This document shows, piece by piece, positions 9,401 to 20,112 of a stretch of 64,000 nt of DNA. The translations under genes were made by a program, and so were the position numbers. Where the stretch lies: assembly GCA_037447655.1 (NCBI GenBank), contig JBBHKE010002597.1:235551-299550 (forward strand), read 5' to 3'. The notes under the pieces were generated by a model, which was not told the DNA's origin, made no database searches, and saw only the letters and a list, made by a program, of their open reading frames with translations. How positions within the stretch are numbered: the stretch's first letter is position 1; the number at the start of each line of letters is the position of its first letter. This stretch comes from Zygnema cylindricum. Lineage: Eukaryota; Streptophyta; Zygnematophyceae; Zygnematales; Zygnemataceae.

Positions 9401-10757
9401 ACTCATGTAGAGATAAGATTTTTGTTCAGTTCCGGAATAAACAATACATCGGAGAATGTTAATATGGATGTTTTTCCTTCTACTAACACTTTCAGATCTA
9501 CCGATCCTACAAGAGTAGTGGTGACTATCCTCCCATCCCCATAATCTATCTCTACGGTGGATATCTTTCTTATCTTAGTGAACAGGTGTCTATCCTTACA
9601 CATGTGCATGGAGGCACCTGAATCTATAATCCAGCCTGCTTCACCTTTCAATCCACCGTAAGCACATTTCTGCCTTCGTGGAATTTCGACCTCATTTTTC
9701 GCCACCAACTCCTCATCCAAAAGGAGCTCATCGTCCTCGTCCTCGGATTCCGCCTCAAGTACCTGTGTGACAAGGGTTTTTTTCTTTCCTCTCGGGGTAC
9801 CACCGTTCTGCCCCTCCTTTAACCGAAGCTCGGTTAGCTTAGTGCACTCTGCCATATAGTGCCCGGTTTCTTACAAAAATGACATAAACCTTTGGAAGCC
9901 CTTGGTTCGAACTCGTCGGACTGTTTTTTCTGCTCCCTACTCCTATAGTTTCCGACCGGTTTTCAGGAATCCTTGTTCCTCCAATCAGTCGCTGTTGCCA
10001 AGGCTTGGCCACTCTTTCCTCCCCTTCGGATCTGAATTATATTCTCTCAAACGAGAATCATCCCTACCACAAAGTTCCATATCCACCTTGAGTCCGGCAA
10101 GTCCTGCACAAGGTTGACTATGTTCTCGAACTCATCAGGTAACTTCATCAGTAAACAGTTAACCTTTTCTTTTTCACTAAAATCTTTTCCCGCACTCTCT
10201 AGCTCCATGAAGAGTGTAGCAAGCTCATTGCAAAAATCCAACATATTTCCCCCTTTGTATACATACTCCTTAACTTTCTGATCTGCCAACTGTTGTTGCT
10301 CAATCGTACCACTTCGGTACATCTCTATGAGAACCATCCAAAGATCGGATGCCCTTTCTACCTGCAAATGAGGACATGCAAGTCCTTGAGTGAGATGGCG
10401 TAGGATGAAGTGCTTTGCCGCCATATTGTTGAAGTCCCAGGTTTCAGTATCATTCTCCTCGTTCCTCGGAATAGGTGACATGAATGTCGAACCAGTTGCT
10501 ATTGGTGTGGTCGTCTCCTTCTCCTTTCCTTTGTCCACCACCTCTCCTTCTTTTGTTTCCTCCGTTGAAGGTGGATCTTCTTTCCTATTGAATCTGCTTC
10601 CTCCAAACCCTAGAGGAATTCCAAAACTTGATGGACGCCAAAGTCGTCCACTGATTATCCCCCAAAACCTTTTTTCGCATAGAGCTCCTATCATCATACT
10701 TTCCGAGTATATGAATCCAGTTCCATTAAAGATTGGTACCCTAAAGGGTGGGCCCAT
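6421..10757 (-). pseudogene. gag-pol of copia element B
   Basis: Domains along the minus strand are as follows. Gag (10,757-10,047) starts MGPPFRVPIFNGTGF. A CCHC knuckle begins LCHFCKK (about 9880). The protease has DSGASMHM (about 9620). The integrase shows an HHCC zinc motif (WHKRLGHV to CSGCAQGK), then catalytic Asp in HTDIW, Asp in RSDNGGEYTS and Glu in PEQNGVAERLNRT. The RT has YVDDLLVLS (about 7410) and the RNase H has TTWSDASY and EAEYMASCSA. Breaks: a one-base deletion in the zinc knuckle (about 9866), a stop at about 9402, a TGA in place of CGA at about 7802 (RYKA-stop-LVAKGF), and a stop at about 7105. Otherwise the frame is open, so decay is recent. Confidence 0.9.
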
Positions 10758-10761
10758 AACC
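10747..10761 (-). other. Half-tRNA-iMet PBS of element B, containing the gag AUG
   Basis: The minus strand reads GGTTATGGGCCCACC, adjacent to the LTR. It is a perfect 15-nt complement of the internal part of plant initiator tRNA-Met ending at about nucleotide 39-40, as I recall that tRNA. The ATG inside it (10,755-10,757) is in frame with gag. Confidence 0.8.
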
Positions 10762-11097
10762 TAAAACTCTGAGACCTCCATAAGTCCTTAGAGTGGACAG
10801 CTTCCAAGAAGCCTCTAGGATAGCCCTAACCCTTTTGTGTTTCAGCAAAAATAACTGCCACCCTGGCAGACAAAAACTCTGACCACCTGCACCTCTGTGA
10901 AGGCAAGACTCCCTTGAGTCGATAGCAAAAAGAATCTCTGAATTTGCTCCCCTGAGCAGTAAGTTATGGAGGGTCAAAGTTGACCTTTTGTACAGAAGCT
11001 CTTTGGGAGAGAGGGTCCTATCTCCTAATTTTTCTAAGTCCTATCTCTCTCACAAACTCTATCTACTGATGTACGGAACCAATCAGAATACAGTTCC

Positions 11098-11145
11098 GTA
11101 CGCAAAAGAACAGTTGCCGTTGTACTTTATGTACGAACATTGTAC
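11098..11145 (-). promoter_or_regulatory. GTAC ladder in element B 5' LTR
   Basis: GTAC starts at 11,142, 11,131, 11,122 and 11,098. The fourth rung is mutated (GAAC), but the remaining distance of 24 equals 14 plus 10, so the register is kept. Confidence 0.55.
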
Positions 11146-11520
11146 GACATGGCCTAAATGTCGACACATGTCATATCCGGATTCGGTGCCATAATCTCCG
11201 AAGATTCCACGATCCAATGTAATTTCGCCACGCGTCATCCGATGTGGCGATGGCCACAAACTGCCGAAATCTTCTTCCGCGATCTCGGCGCTAATTCCGG
11301 CTGTCCGATTAGAATCTAATTTAATTGTAGGCGTAATAAATACATGCGCGGTATTCGTTTCACTTACGAAATAAATGCGCGGTATTGATTTCGTGCATGT
11401 ACCGTATTCCGTACTTATACATTACCAAATCTATGTATACCGTAAATAATTACAGTTAAATGATTTAACCTACGTATTAATGCTTAATTAAATATCGTAC
11501 TATATAATACATGACACTAC

Positions 11521-11600
11521 TGCTAGACTTAACGGCTAAGGCTACCGGGTATTTCAGGTTGTCGGCCGGCAGGTACCAGGTTCAAATCGTGTGGTCGGCA
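11521..11600 (+). other. tRNA-like sequence in element B 5' LTR (antisense)
   Basis: Near-identical copy of 6113-6192, with A-box-like TTAACGGCTAAGGC and B-box-like GGTTCAAATC. Confidence 0.5.
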
Positions 11601-11813
11601 TATACCTTTTAGTAAATAATCCTTTAACTAGTATAAATTTCCCGTAAACCTCAGGATAGCCTAGGTAGCCATGGCTCTAGCTTCCTCTCTAATTTCTCAG
11701 TGACTGCGACAAGTTTGAGAGTTGGAGAGAGAAGTTAGAGGTAGACTGCCTCGGCTTCTTTATTTCTTTTCAGACCTAGAAAATACTTTAAAACCATTAG
11801 TTTCTACAATTTT

Positions 11814-12346
11814 TAGTTTAAATAACCATTTACACCCAATAGGTTTTCTATCTGGTGGACAGTCCACCAGCTCCCAAGTATTTGCCTCCATGATTGAGGC
11901 CATCTCATCATTTATGGATCAGACCCATCTCTCTTTCTCCGGATTGCCCATTGCCTACGAGTATGACTGAGGCTCATCTGGGTGAGAAAGCTTTGTCACC
12001 TTGTGAGCAGCCTGTTTTTCTTGAAGCCTTTTGCTGCTCCTCCGTCTTCCCTCAAAGTCCAAAGCTGGAATGGAGGGAAGTCTTGGATTCCTCCGCACTG
12101 TCTCATTAGCTCCCCTATCCATAGAAACGAGTTCTGACTCCTCTTCCTCTCTCTCCTCAAAGTGTGTAGGAATATGAAGGGATTCCAGTATATCTCCCCC
12201 ATCTTTTATCTCTCCTGGATCTGCAATCATGTTTTCACTAGTTTCCTTTCTGGGAAGATCTAAGTCCTCCTCACTCTCGGACTCAAAACTGATTCTGATT
12301 TTCTTAGTGTATTTGAAGGGATCAAAAGACTTCCCTTCATTCATGT
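11814..12346 (-). pseudogene. Integrase-RT linker and RT start of element B0
   Basis: The minus strand encodes MNEGKSFDPFKYTKK (12,344 down), an acidic linker, the conserved RRNPRLPSIPALDFEG and SSKRLQEKQ motifs, then EANTWELVDCPP and PIGCKWLFKLK at the edge of element B. A stop and a frameshift near 11,955 break it. At 12,346 it joins LTR sequence directly, so gag, protease, integrase and U5 of B0 have been lost. Confidence 0.8.
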
Positions 12347-12673
12347 TGTTTAAATAGCTATCAAACCATATGCATCCTAACGGACTACTACGACAGACTG
12401 GTAAGGGTTGACGGTTACGCCTCGCCTACCGGTCGGAGGTTCGAGTCCTGCCGGACTCAACCTTTTTGGTTGAGAGTGACTTAGGTCACTCTTAAGCCCT
12501 GCCTATGGATCTAAGGCAGCCATGGCTCCACCGCCCTCTCTCTCATTCAGTGACTACAACAAGTATGGGGGCTAGAGAGAGAAGGTGGAGGCAGGCTGTC
12601 TGTGCTTTCTCTTTTTCTTTTTATTTTAATTAAGACCTAGAAAATACCTCCCTTAAATCTGGTGATTTCAATA
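12346..12673 (-). repeat. 5' LTR remnant of copia element B0
   Basis: It closely resembles 2200-2528, with a tRNA-like sequence on the plus strand at 12,389-12,455 (perfect B box GGTTCGAGTCC), CCATGGCT and the shared module. It ends GTGATTTCAATA, one change from the expected ...TTTCAACA. Only the U3 part remains. Confidence 0.7.
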
Positions 12674-13950
12674 GCATTGTGGATTCAAGTGCATCCATGC
12701 ACATGTTTAAGGACAAACACATGTTCACTAAGATGAGAAAGATTCCCACCGTAGAGATAGAATATGGGAATGGGAGGGTCGTCACTACTGCTTTGGTAGG
12801 ATCAGTATATCTGAAAGTCGTAGTGGAGGGAAAGACATGCATAGTTACATTCTCTAATGTGTTGTTTATCCCAGAGTAATACAAAAACCTCATCTCAACA
12901 TTTGTGTTTGATGATAAGGGTTTTGAAACTAGCACTAGAAAAGGAGTCTTTACTGTTAGCTTTGAGGAAAAAGTTTATTTCACACCTTGAAAAGGTAGCT
13001 AAGGGATGTTTAGGCTAATTTTAAACAATAAAAAGAATTTTCTTTATTATGCTAGTGTTTATTATATAATGTTGTGGCATAAGAGGCTTGGGCATGTGAA
13101 TTTAGATAAACTAAAAGAGTTGAAAAAGATGGGAGTAGTGGAAGGGATTCAATTTGGTGAAAGTGAAAATTTGAGCGACTGTAGTGGATGTGCTCAAGGT
13201 AAAGCACATAGGTTACCTTTTCCAAAAGTTGCTACCTACAAAAGAGAAAAAGTTCTAAGTTTAGTACACACAGATATTTGGGGACGGGCTAAAGTGCCAT
13301 CACCCGGAGGAAAGAGGTTTGTGATAATCATCACTGATGATTGGTTGCGGTATTCAAGGGTATGTTTTTTGAAAATTAAGTTAGAGGCTACGAAATAATT
13401 TATGCAATATGAGGTATGGAGCGAGAAGCTCCATAAAACCCCAATTAAGTGAGTAAGGAGCGTTAATGGTGGAGGGTATACGTCCAATCAGTTTGAGGAT
13501 TTTTTGAGGGAAAATGGAGTACATCACCAAAAGATAGTCCTAAAAAACCCTGAGCAGAATGGTGTAGCCGAGAGGTTTAATAGAACACTGAGCAGAATGG
13601 TGTAGCCGAGAGGTTAAATAGAACACTCAGAGATAGTGTCAGGAGTATGCTATCGGACAAGAAGATAGGGAAAAGATTATAGGCTGAAACAATGAACTGT
13701 GTAAATTACCTTAAGAATAAAGTCTTAACTTCGGTGGTAAAAGGACAAACACCTTATGAGAGATGGACCGACCGAAAACCAGATATATCTCACTTAAAGG
13801 TTTTCGGGAGTCAAGTATTTAGTCTAGACACAGATCGGTCAATTTGGAAATTAGATCCTAAAGGAAAACTAAGATACTTGCTACGATATGACGAGGATGA
13901 AAAAAGTTATCGAGTTAATGATCTTAAAAGAGAAAATATAATTCTAAATG
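12674..13950 (+). pseudogene. Protease-integrase part of copia element A
   Basis: Plus-strand coding resumes at the protease active site (IVDSSASMHM, with Ser-Ser in place of Ser-Gly). It runs through LVGSVYLKV and the integrase: WHKRLGHVNLD to CSGCAQGKAH (HHCC), HTDIW, a degenerate RSVNGGGYTS in place of RSDNGGEYTS, and PEQNGVAERFNRT. A 41-bp piece around 13,560-13,620 (EQNGVAER...) is duplicated in tandem. Stops are frequent. Sequence switches to LTR material of element C at about 13,950. Confidence 0.8.
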
Positions 13951-14083
13951 AAGAAAAATTTGTTAGAGTTTTTACGTGCCAGGGTGGAACTTATTCATTG
14001 CCAAAGTCAAAAGGGCTAATTTTATCCCAGAGGGTTCATATATGTTGAACATTCTGTGTACCAATGGAGGTCACATAATTACA

Positions 14084-14098
14084 GGTTATAGGCCCACC
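14084..14098 (+). other. Half-tRNA PBS of element C
   Basis: GGTTATAGGCCCACC follows the LTR end ACA. It is one base from the half-tRNA-iMet complement; the change (ATG to ATA) removes the start codon seen in element B. Confidence 0.75.
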
Positions 14099-17000
14099 CT
14101 AAAAGGGTGCCCAATTTCAATGGAACAGGGTTCATCTAATGGGAAACCATGATAAAGGGTGCATTGTTTCAAAAACAGCAATGGGGCATTGTGGTTGTCA
14201 TGTGCGTCAGCCATCCGGTAAATTAGGAGTTCCACCAGGGTTTCGAGGATCTCGGTTCACTGGAGAATCTGTAGGGGCAGAGGGGGTGGAGGATGTTGCT
14301 GAAAGCTTTGTGTCGGACAAGGGGAATGAGAAAATCACACCGATGGCTAGTGGATCGGCTCTAGTAGCACCTGTTCAGAAGACAGAGGTGAACGATACTG
14401 AAATCCGGGATTTCAACAATACCGTGGCGACTCACTTTATTTTAGGGCGTCTCACTCAGGGAGTGGATACACCTTATCTTCATGTGCAAAGGGCAGACGA
14501 GTTGTGGGAAGCTCTTGTCGACATTTACAAGAGTAGTACGATTCACCAACAGAAGCTAGCAGATCAGAAGGTACAGTCATATGTGTACAAAGGGGGAAAG
14601 ATGTTAGATTTCTGTAATGATTTGGCTGGGTTATTCATGGAGTTAGAGAGTGCAGGGAAAAGGGAGACTGAGAAAGAAAAGGTGAATACTTTGTTAATGA
14701 AACTTCCAGATGATTATGAGAACATTGTTAACAGGGTACAGGATTTGTCAGATCATCTTTGGATCTGGAACTCCGTTGTGGGGATGATTTTGATTCGGGA
14801 AAGCACAATTGAGATTCGTAGGGGAGGAAAGAGTGTTCAAGCATTAGCTGCTGGTACTAACTAGGGGGATAAGGATTCGAAGAAACCTTATGGGAACTTT
14901 GGTGGTGGAGGAAGAGGAAACCATGACGGATCTGGACCAAGGGCTCCGAAGGGGCTTTGCCATTTTTGTAAGAAGTCGGGACACAACATGGCGGAGTGCA
15001 CTAAGTTGACGGAGTTGAGATTGAAGGAGGAACCGATTGGAAAACCGGCCGCAAGGAAAAATAATGCATTTCTGACAAAATAAGTCATGGAAGAGGAGGC
15101 CGATGATGATGATAGAGAACTTCTCCTCAGTGAGGAGTTGGAGGTGAAAGGTGAGCCAGAGATTCCAAGGAGGCAAAACTGTGCTTTCGGTGGAGTGAAA
15201 GAAGCTCCTGAAGAAGGATGGATCATTGATTCAAGAGCCTCTATGCATATGTGTAGAGAAAAACCATTGTTTACCAAAATGAGAAAGATCCCTACTGTAG
15301 AGATAGAGTATGGGGATGGGAGAATAGTGACCACTAATTTAGTGGGATCCGTAGATCTGAAGGTACTAGTTGATGGAAAGACATCTATAGTCATTTTCTT
15401 TGATGTTCTTTTTATTCCGGAGCTGAACAAAAATCTTATCTCTACGTCGATCTTAGATGATAAGGGTTTTGAGACTAGTACTAAGAAAGGAGTCTTTGTT
15501 GCTAGCTATGAGAATGAAGTGTACTTCACAGCTGAAAACGGTAGCCAAGGAATGTTTAGGCTGAATTTGAGTAATGGAAAGACGGGAGTTTACTATGCTG
15601 GTGTTAAGTGATTTGATGATGTGGCATAAAAGATTGGGACATGTGCATCTAGATAGATTGAAGGAAATGAAAAAAATGGGTGTGGTTGAGGGAATACATT
15701 TTGGGGATAATGAGACTTTAGATGATTGTAGTGGGTGCGCTCAAGGAAAAGCCCACAGATTGCCTTTTCCAAAAGTCGCAATATATAAGGGTGAAAAGGT
15801 TTTAGATTTGGTTTATACTGACATATGGGGACCGGCCAAAGTGCCATCAGTTGGAGGAAAAAGATTTATGCTTACTATCACAGATGATTGGTCTAGATAC
15901 TCTAGAGTATATTTCTTGAAAAACAAATTTGAGGCTTCGGCTTATTTTAATGAGTATAAAGCATGGAGTGAAAAGCTTCATGAGACACCTATAAAGAGAG
16001 TGAGGAGTGATAATGGGGGTGAATTCATTTCTAATGAGTTTGAGGATTACTTGAAAGAGGAAGGTGTTCAACACCAAAAGACTGTCCCAAAGAACCCAGA
16101 ACAAAATAGTGTATCCGAGAGACTAAATCAGACATTAAGTGATAGTGCCTGTAGTATGTTGATAGATAAAAAGATAAGGAAAAGTTTTTGGGCAGAAGCT
16201 ATGAATTGTGCTAACTATCTCAAAAATAGAGTCCTTACCTCGGCTATAAAAGGCTAAACACCTTATGAAAGATGGACCGGAAGAAAACCTAATATTTCAC
16301 ACTTAAAGGTGTTTGGTAGTCAAGTGTTCAGTCTAAACACAGAAAAATCTGATTGGAAGCTAGATGCTAGAGGAAAGCCGGGATTCTTACTTGGGTATGA
16401 TGAAAATGTAAAGGGATATAGATTTTATGATCTTGGAAGAAATGGCATAATTCTATTAAAACACTTGGTAGTTATGGATGAGGGAAAGTCCATAGATCCC
16501 TTTAAATACACCAAATCGGTGAGAATTTGAATTGAATCCGAAAATGAGTTAGATTCATATTCTTCTAATCGAACTCCAATTCAGCCTAACCTTGCAAAGA
16601 AAGAGGAAAAACTGACCGAGACTGACTCTCTCTTGGAGTCACAACATCCAGTTCAAACCGAGGAAGAAAACGTGGAGAGACCAGAAGTGGACGATGAACG
16701 TCCGGGGATGGACTCCACGGATAGGGGAGAAGGAGAAGTTATTCGAAGAAATCCAAGATTACCCTCCATCCTAGCGTCGGAGTTTGAAAGAGGAAGGAGA
16801 AGCAGTAAGAGACTTTGGGAGAGACAAGTGAACAACAAGGTAAAATAAGCTGTCACATTTGAGCGAACCCCAGACTTACTCAGAAGCAGTTAATATTCCG
16901 GAAGGTGATAGATGGGTGACAGCTATTAATGATGAGATGGCTTCTATTATGGAAGCAAACACATGTGAGTTTGTGGATTGTCCTCCAAATAGAAAGCCAA

Positions 17001-18448
17001 TAGGATGCAAGTGGGTATTTAAGTTGAAGCTCAATCCAGATAACACTATCGAGCGGTACAAGGCCAGATTTATGGCAAAGGGGTTCACACAGAAGGAGGG
17101 GATTGATTATGAGGAGACTTTTGCTCCGGTTGTTAGATTCCCCTCCGTCCGGATTCTACTTAGTCTCGCGGCAGCAGAAGTCATGGAAGTGCACCAAATG
17201 GACATCAAAACTGCTTTCTTAAACGGAGAATTGGAAGAAGATATCTTCATGCGACAACCGGGAGGATTTGTGGAGAAAAGAGAAGAAAGCAAGGTGTGCA
17301 GATTGATAAAGTCCCTTTATGGACTAAAGCAAGTTGGACATATTTTTGACAAGTTTGGGATATATTCGAATCAGTTTGGATCATTCTATCTACTTATTTG
17401 AGGACAAGAAAGGTATAATTTTCATTGCCATATATGTTGATGATTTGCTTGTTTTGAGTAAATCAATGGAGAAAATTAATAGATTGAAAAAGGATCTAAA
17501 AGGTAGATTTGAAATGAAAAATTTGGGAGAGGCAAAGTACATTTTAGGAAATCAAATGGAGAGGGATAAAGAAAAGAAAACAATTAGACTAACTCAAAAA
17601 AGAGCTACTTGGAACATGGTGAAAAGATTTCAAATAGAAAAAGCAAACAGTTGTACGACTCCAATGGACTTAAAGAAGGGAAATGAGGGAAGCTCAGAAG
17701 AGGGAGTCTTGATCTTGGATAATGAGCTAGGACCTGAGGAAAGCAAGTTCATGCAAACTATTCCGTGTTCATGCAAACTATTCCGTACATACAGGTTGTC
17801 GATAGTTTGATCTACATTATTAACTCTACTCGTCCTGATATAGCTGCAACTGTGGGAGTATTACGTAGGAGTCTGAATGATCCTAGGAAGAAAGAGTAGG
17901 AAGCGGCCAAAAGGGTCATGCGATACTTGATAGGAACAAGAGATCTATGGTTGCATTTGGGAGGGGATAATACTAACATCAACACTTGGAGTGATGCTAG
18001 TTATGGGGATGCTCCGATGAGGAGGTGTACTTCTAGGTATGTGTTGTATGTTTGGAATGGGGCTTGCTGTTGGAGCAGTAAGCAACAAAAGGTGATTGCT
18101 CAGTCCACCATGGAGGTTGATTATATGGCCTCGTGTTCGGCTGTGAAAGAATTGATGTGGGTAAAATCTTTGCTTCAAGAATTAGGATATATGAAGAGCG
18201 GAGTGCAAAAAGTACTTTGTGACAATCAAGCTGCGATTGCAATTGCAGCAAACCCAAAGCACCACTTTAAAGCAAAGCATATGGATATTCGTTTGAGCTT
18301 TGTTAGAGAGAAGGTTGAGAATAATATAATTAGTTTGGAATATAGACCGGATGGAGAGATGGTAGCAGATATGTTGACTAAGCCGGTTCCTTCTCCCAAA
18401 TTAAAATTTTGTAGGAAGAAGTGTAGACTGAAAGAAAAGATAGACTAG
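14099..18448 (+). pseudogene. gag-pol of copia element C
   Basis: Gag is open from 14,139 to 14,864 (VATHFILGRLTQG, LLMKLPDDYENIVNRVQ). The CCHC knuckle CHFCKKSGHNMAEC is near 14,959-15,000. The protease (DSRASMHM, about 15,229) has Arg in place of Gly. The integrase (15,574-16,254) has WHKRLGHV, CSGCAQGKAH, RSDNGGEFIS and a mutated PEQNSVSERLNQT. RT pieces at 16,859-17,401 and 17,334-17,810 contain TAFLNGELEED and YVDDLLVLS. RNase H (17,918-18,448) has TWSDASY and ends in KEKID. Several stops and frameshifts and a 23-bp tandem duplication at about 17,750-17,790 make it dead. Confidence 0.88.
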
Positions 18449-18461
18449 AAAGTAAAGGGAG

Positions 18462-19571
18462 TGTTGAAAAATGATGTTTTATATTCTATCGTTTTGGGTC
18501 CTGTAGTTCTCATACTTGTCGTAGTCACTGAGAATTGACAGGCAGCCATGGCTGCTTTAGGCAGATGAGAAGATAAGCAAAAATCAAAGCTCTTGTAAAA
18601 GTTATGTTGCCACATGCAAGATTTGATCCTGTAACCTCTAGACTAATGCCATACAGAATAGGCGTCCGCCTTATCCGTTAGGTCTTAATGAATCGCTAGG
18701 TAAATTATTTCTGATAACAATTTAAAGATAAACCTATGGCACATTCTTTTCAACATATTACAGAACGAAACGAAACATGGAACGTGTTGTACCGCACGAA
18801 ATGCAGTACCGTACAAAAAAAATGAAACAGACATTTGATTTCGACGGACGAAAGTAAATGTCGCGATCGACGGATCACAAAGCAAGAAAGAATTTTAAGC
18901 AGTCAACACGCAATGTTGACCGTCGAACTTCAACGGTCAAACGGAACATTGACCGGTGAAATTCAACAGTCAACATTCATTCGGCATGTCGTCAGATCGA
19001 ACGGGTGAAATAGATCACCGTAAAAAGAACGGACGGCACGCGTGAGTGCCGGTATGCCAGAACGACTATCCGGGAGCAGTTTGGCGAAACGGGAAAAAAT
19101 GACACGTGGCATCATCCTATTGGATGCCGAAAGAGAAAAGGGACAGAATGACATTGACCTATTGGACACGTGGCAGAGCGAAGTGGTGACGAATATATCC
19201 ATACATAAAGTACGACGGCTGCTTTACTTTGTATGTACAATAATTAGGGTACTCTATTTTGATTGGTTTAGAGTAGCTATTAGGAGTTTTTCATGACTTA
19301 GAGAAAATTTGGAAAGTCCTCTCTCCTAGAGGCCATCGGTACAAATATGTTCTCTTTGAACAGCCATAATTTAATGCTCAGGTGAGAAAATTTAGTGATT
19401 CTTTTTGCAGCAGACTCAAGGGAGTCTAGGCTACACAGGGGTGTAGTCAATAAAAGTTTTTGCGTGCCAAGGTGGCACTTATTCATTGCCAAAGTCAAAA
19501 GTGCTAGTATTATCCTAGAGGCTTCATATAAGCTGGACATTCTGTGTACCAATGGATGTCACAGAATTACA
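18462..19571 (+). repeat. 3' LTR of element C
   Basis: It starts TGTTGAAAAA after the purine tract AAAGGGAG. In order come the shared module CTTGTCGTAGTCACTGA (about 18,526), CCATGGCT, an antisense tRNA-like sequence (18,608-18,690) and a worn GTAC ladder (about 19,201-19,238). Of the leader hairpins, the second is perfect (19,413-19,426) and the first is broken (19,375-19,388); the 38-nt step is kept. Confidence 0.88.
18608..18690 (-). other. tRNA-like sequence in element C LTR (antisense)
   Basis: The minus strand has an A-box-like ACCTAACGGATAAGGCGG and a T-arm hairpin CAGG-ATCAAAT-CTTG (B-box variant GGATCAAATC). Confidence 0.5.
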
Positions 19572-19717
19572 ACAACCGCCACTGGCAATAAGCTTTCGGC
19601 GGCCTTTGGAGATAGCGTCACGCGACGCCACGTGGCACCATATTATTGGATATCGAAGAAGATGGGAGGAGGAACCATGGCTCCTATTTTGACAGGCGTC
19701 ACTTTGAAAGCCATGTC

Positions 19718-19765
19718 GTACAATGGTCGTACAATAAGTACATCGCCTAGTGTACCTTCTTGTAC
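19718..19765 (+). promoter_or_regulatory. GTAC ladder in element D 5' LTR
   Basis: GTAC starts at 19,718, 19,729, 19,738, 19,752 and 19,762 (steps 11, 9, 14, 10). The last rung runs into TGTACTATATAG, a TATA-like sequence, so the ladder sits at promoter distance. Confidence 0.65.
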
Positions 19766-19902
19766 TATATAGTGTTTGTATTGGACTAGGGTTTAGCAGT
19801 AGGCAGTCGTAAGTAGGCAGACCAGGACTTAGTGAAATTTAGGTACCCCTCTCTAAGAGAGCTTGTAACTATAATGGTCATCTTTGACCAGCCATAACTT
19901 AC

Positions 19903-19954
19903 TGCTCTGGGGAGCAAATTCAGTGATTCTTTTTGTGTTTGACTCAAAGGAGTC
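19903..19954 (+). other. Paired leader hairpins, element D 5' LTR
   Basis: TGCTC-TGGG-GAGCA (19,903-19,916) and GACTC-AAAG-GAGTC (19,941-19,954). Loops differ from other families but the stems and the 38-nt step are the same. Confidence 0.65.
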
Positions 19955-20097
19955 TTGTCCTCACAGGGGTGAGGGTGGTCAAAATATTTGTGTGCCTAGG
20001 CGGCACTGATTTAGTGGGAAAGTGAAAGGGGCAAATATTATCCTAGAGGCTTTACATAGGCTGCTCATTCTCTAGGTCAATGGAGACCACAGAATAG

Positions 20098-20112
20098 AGT
20101 TATTGGCCCATC
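20098..20112 (+). other. Degenerate half-tRNA PBS of element D
   Basis: AGTTATTGGCCCATC matches the half-tRNA-iMet complement at 12 of 15 positions. The gag frame is open from ATT (in place of ATG) onward: GPSSRVPTFDGSDF. Confidence 0.6.

Larger units (their letters stand above)
5354..11808 (-). mobile_element. Nearly complete Ty1/copia element B
   Basis: LTRs at 5354-6407 and 10,762-11,808 (about 1.05 kb, a few percent different by eye) flank an internal region in the order PBS, gag, protease, integrase, RT, RNase H. The target duplication ATTTT is perfect (5349-5353 and 11,809-11,813). It sits inside the RT of B0, whose coding resumes on each side (PIGCKW at the right, LKMNPKNTTVR at the left). 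Integrase before RT makes it Ty1/copia. This is the youngest-looking large element in the pile. A few stops and one frameshift suggest it is no longer autonomous. Confidence 0.92.
10762..11808 (-). repeat. 5' LTR of element B
   Basis: It has the same layout as the 3' LTR. The hairpins are at 10,945-10,958 and 10,907-10,920, the W-box palindrome at 10,972-10,985, and the GTAC ladder at 11,098-11,145 with one step lost (GTAC changed to GAAC). The tRNA-like sequence is at 11,521-11,600 and the shared module near 11,695-11,665. Its last base before the PBS side reads TA in place of TG on the plus strand. Confidence 0.9.
13951..19571 (+). mobile_element. Ty1/copia element C, 5'-truncated
   Basis: It has a short 5' LTR remnant (about 13,951-14,083), a PBS (14,084-14,098), a complete but broken gag-pol (14,099-18,448) and a 1110-bp 3' LTR (18,462-19,571). 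The LTR end ...GAATTACA is the same on both sides apart from point changes. It lies between truncated element A and truncated element D. No target duplication is visible, consistent with loss of most of the 5' LTR by deletion. Confidence 0.88.
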
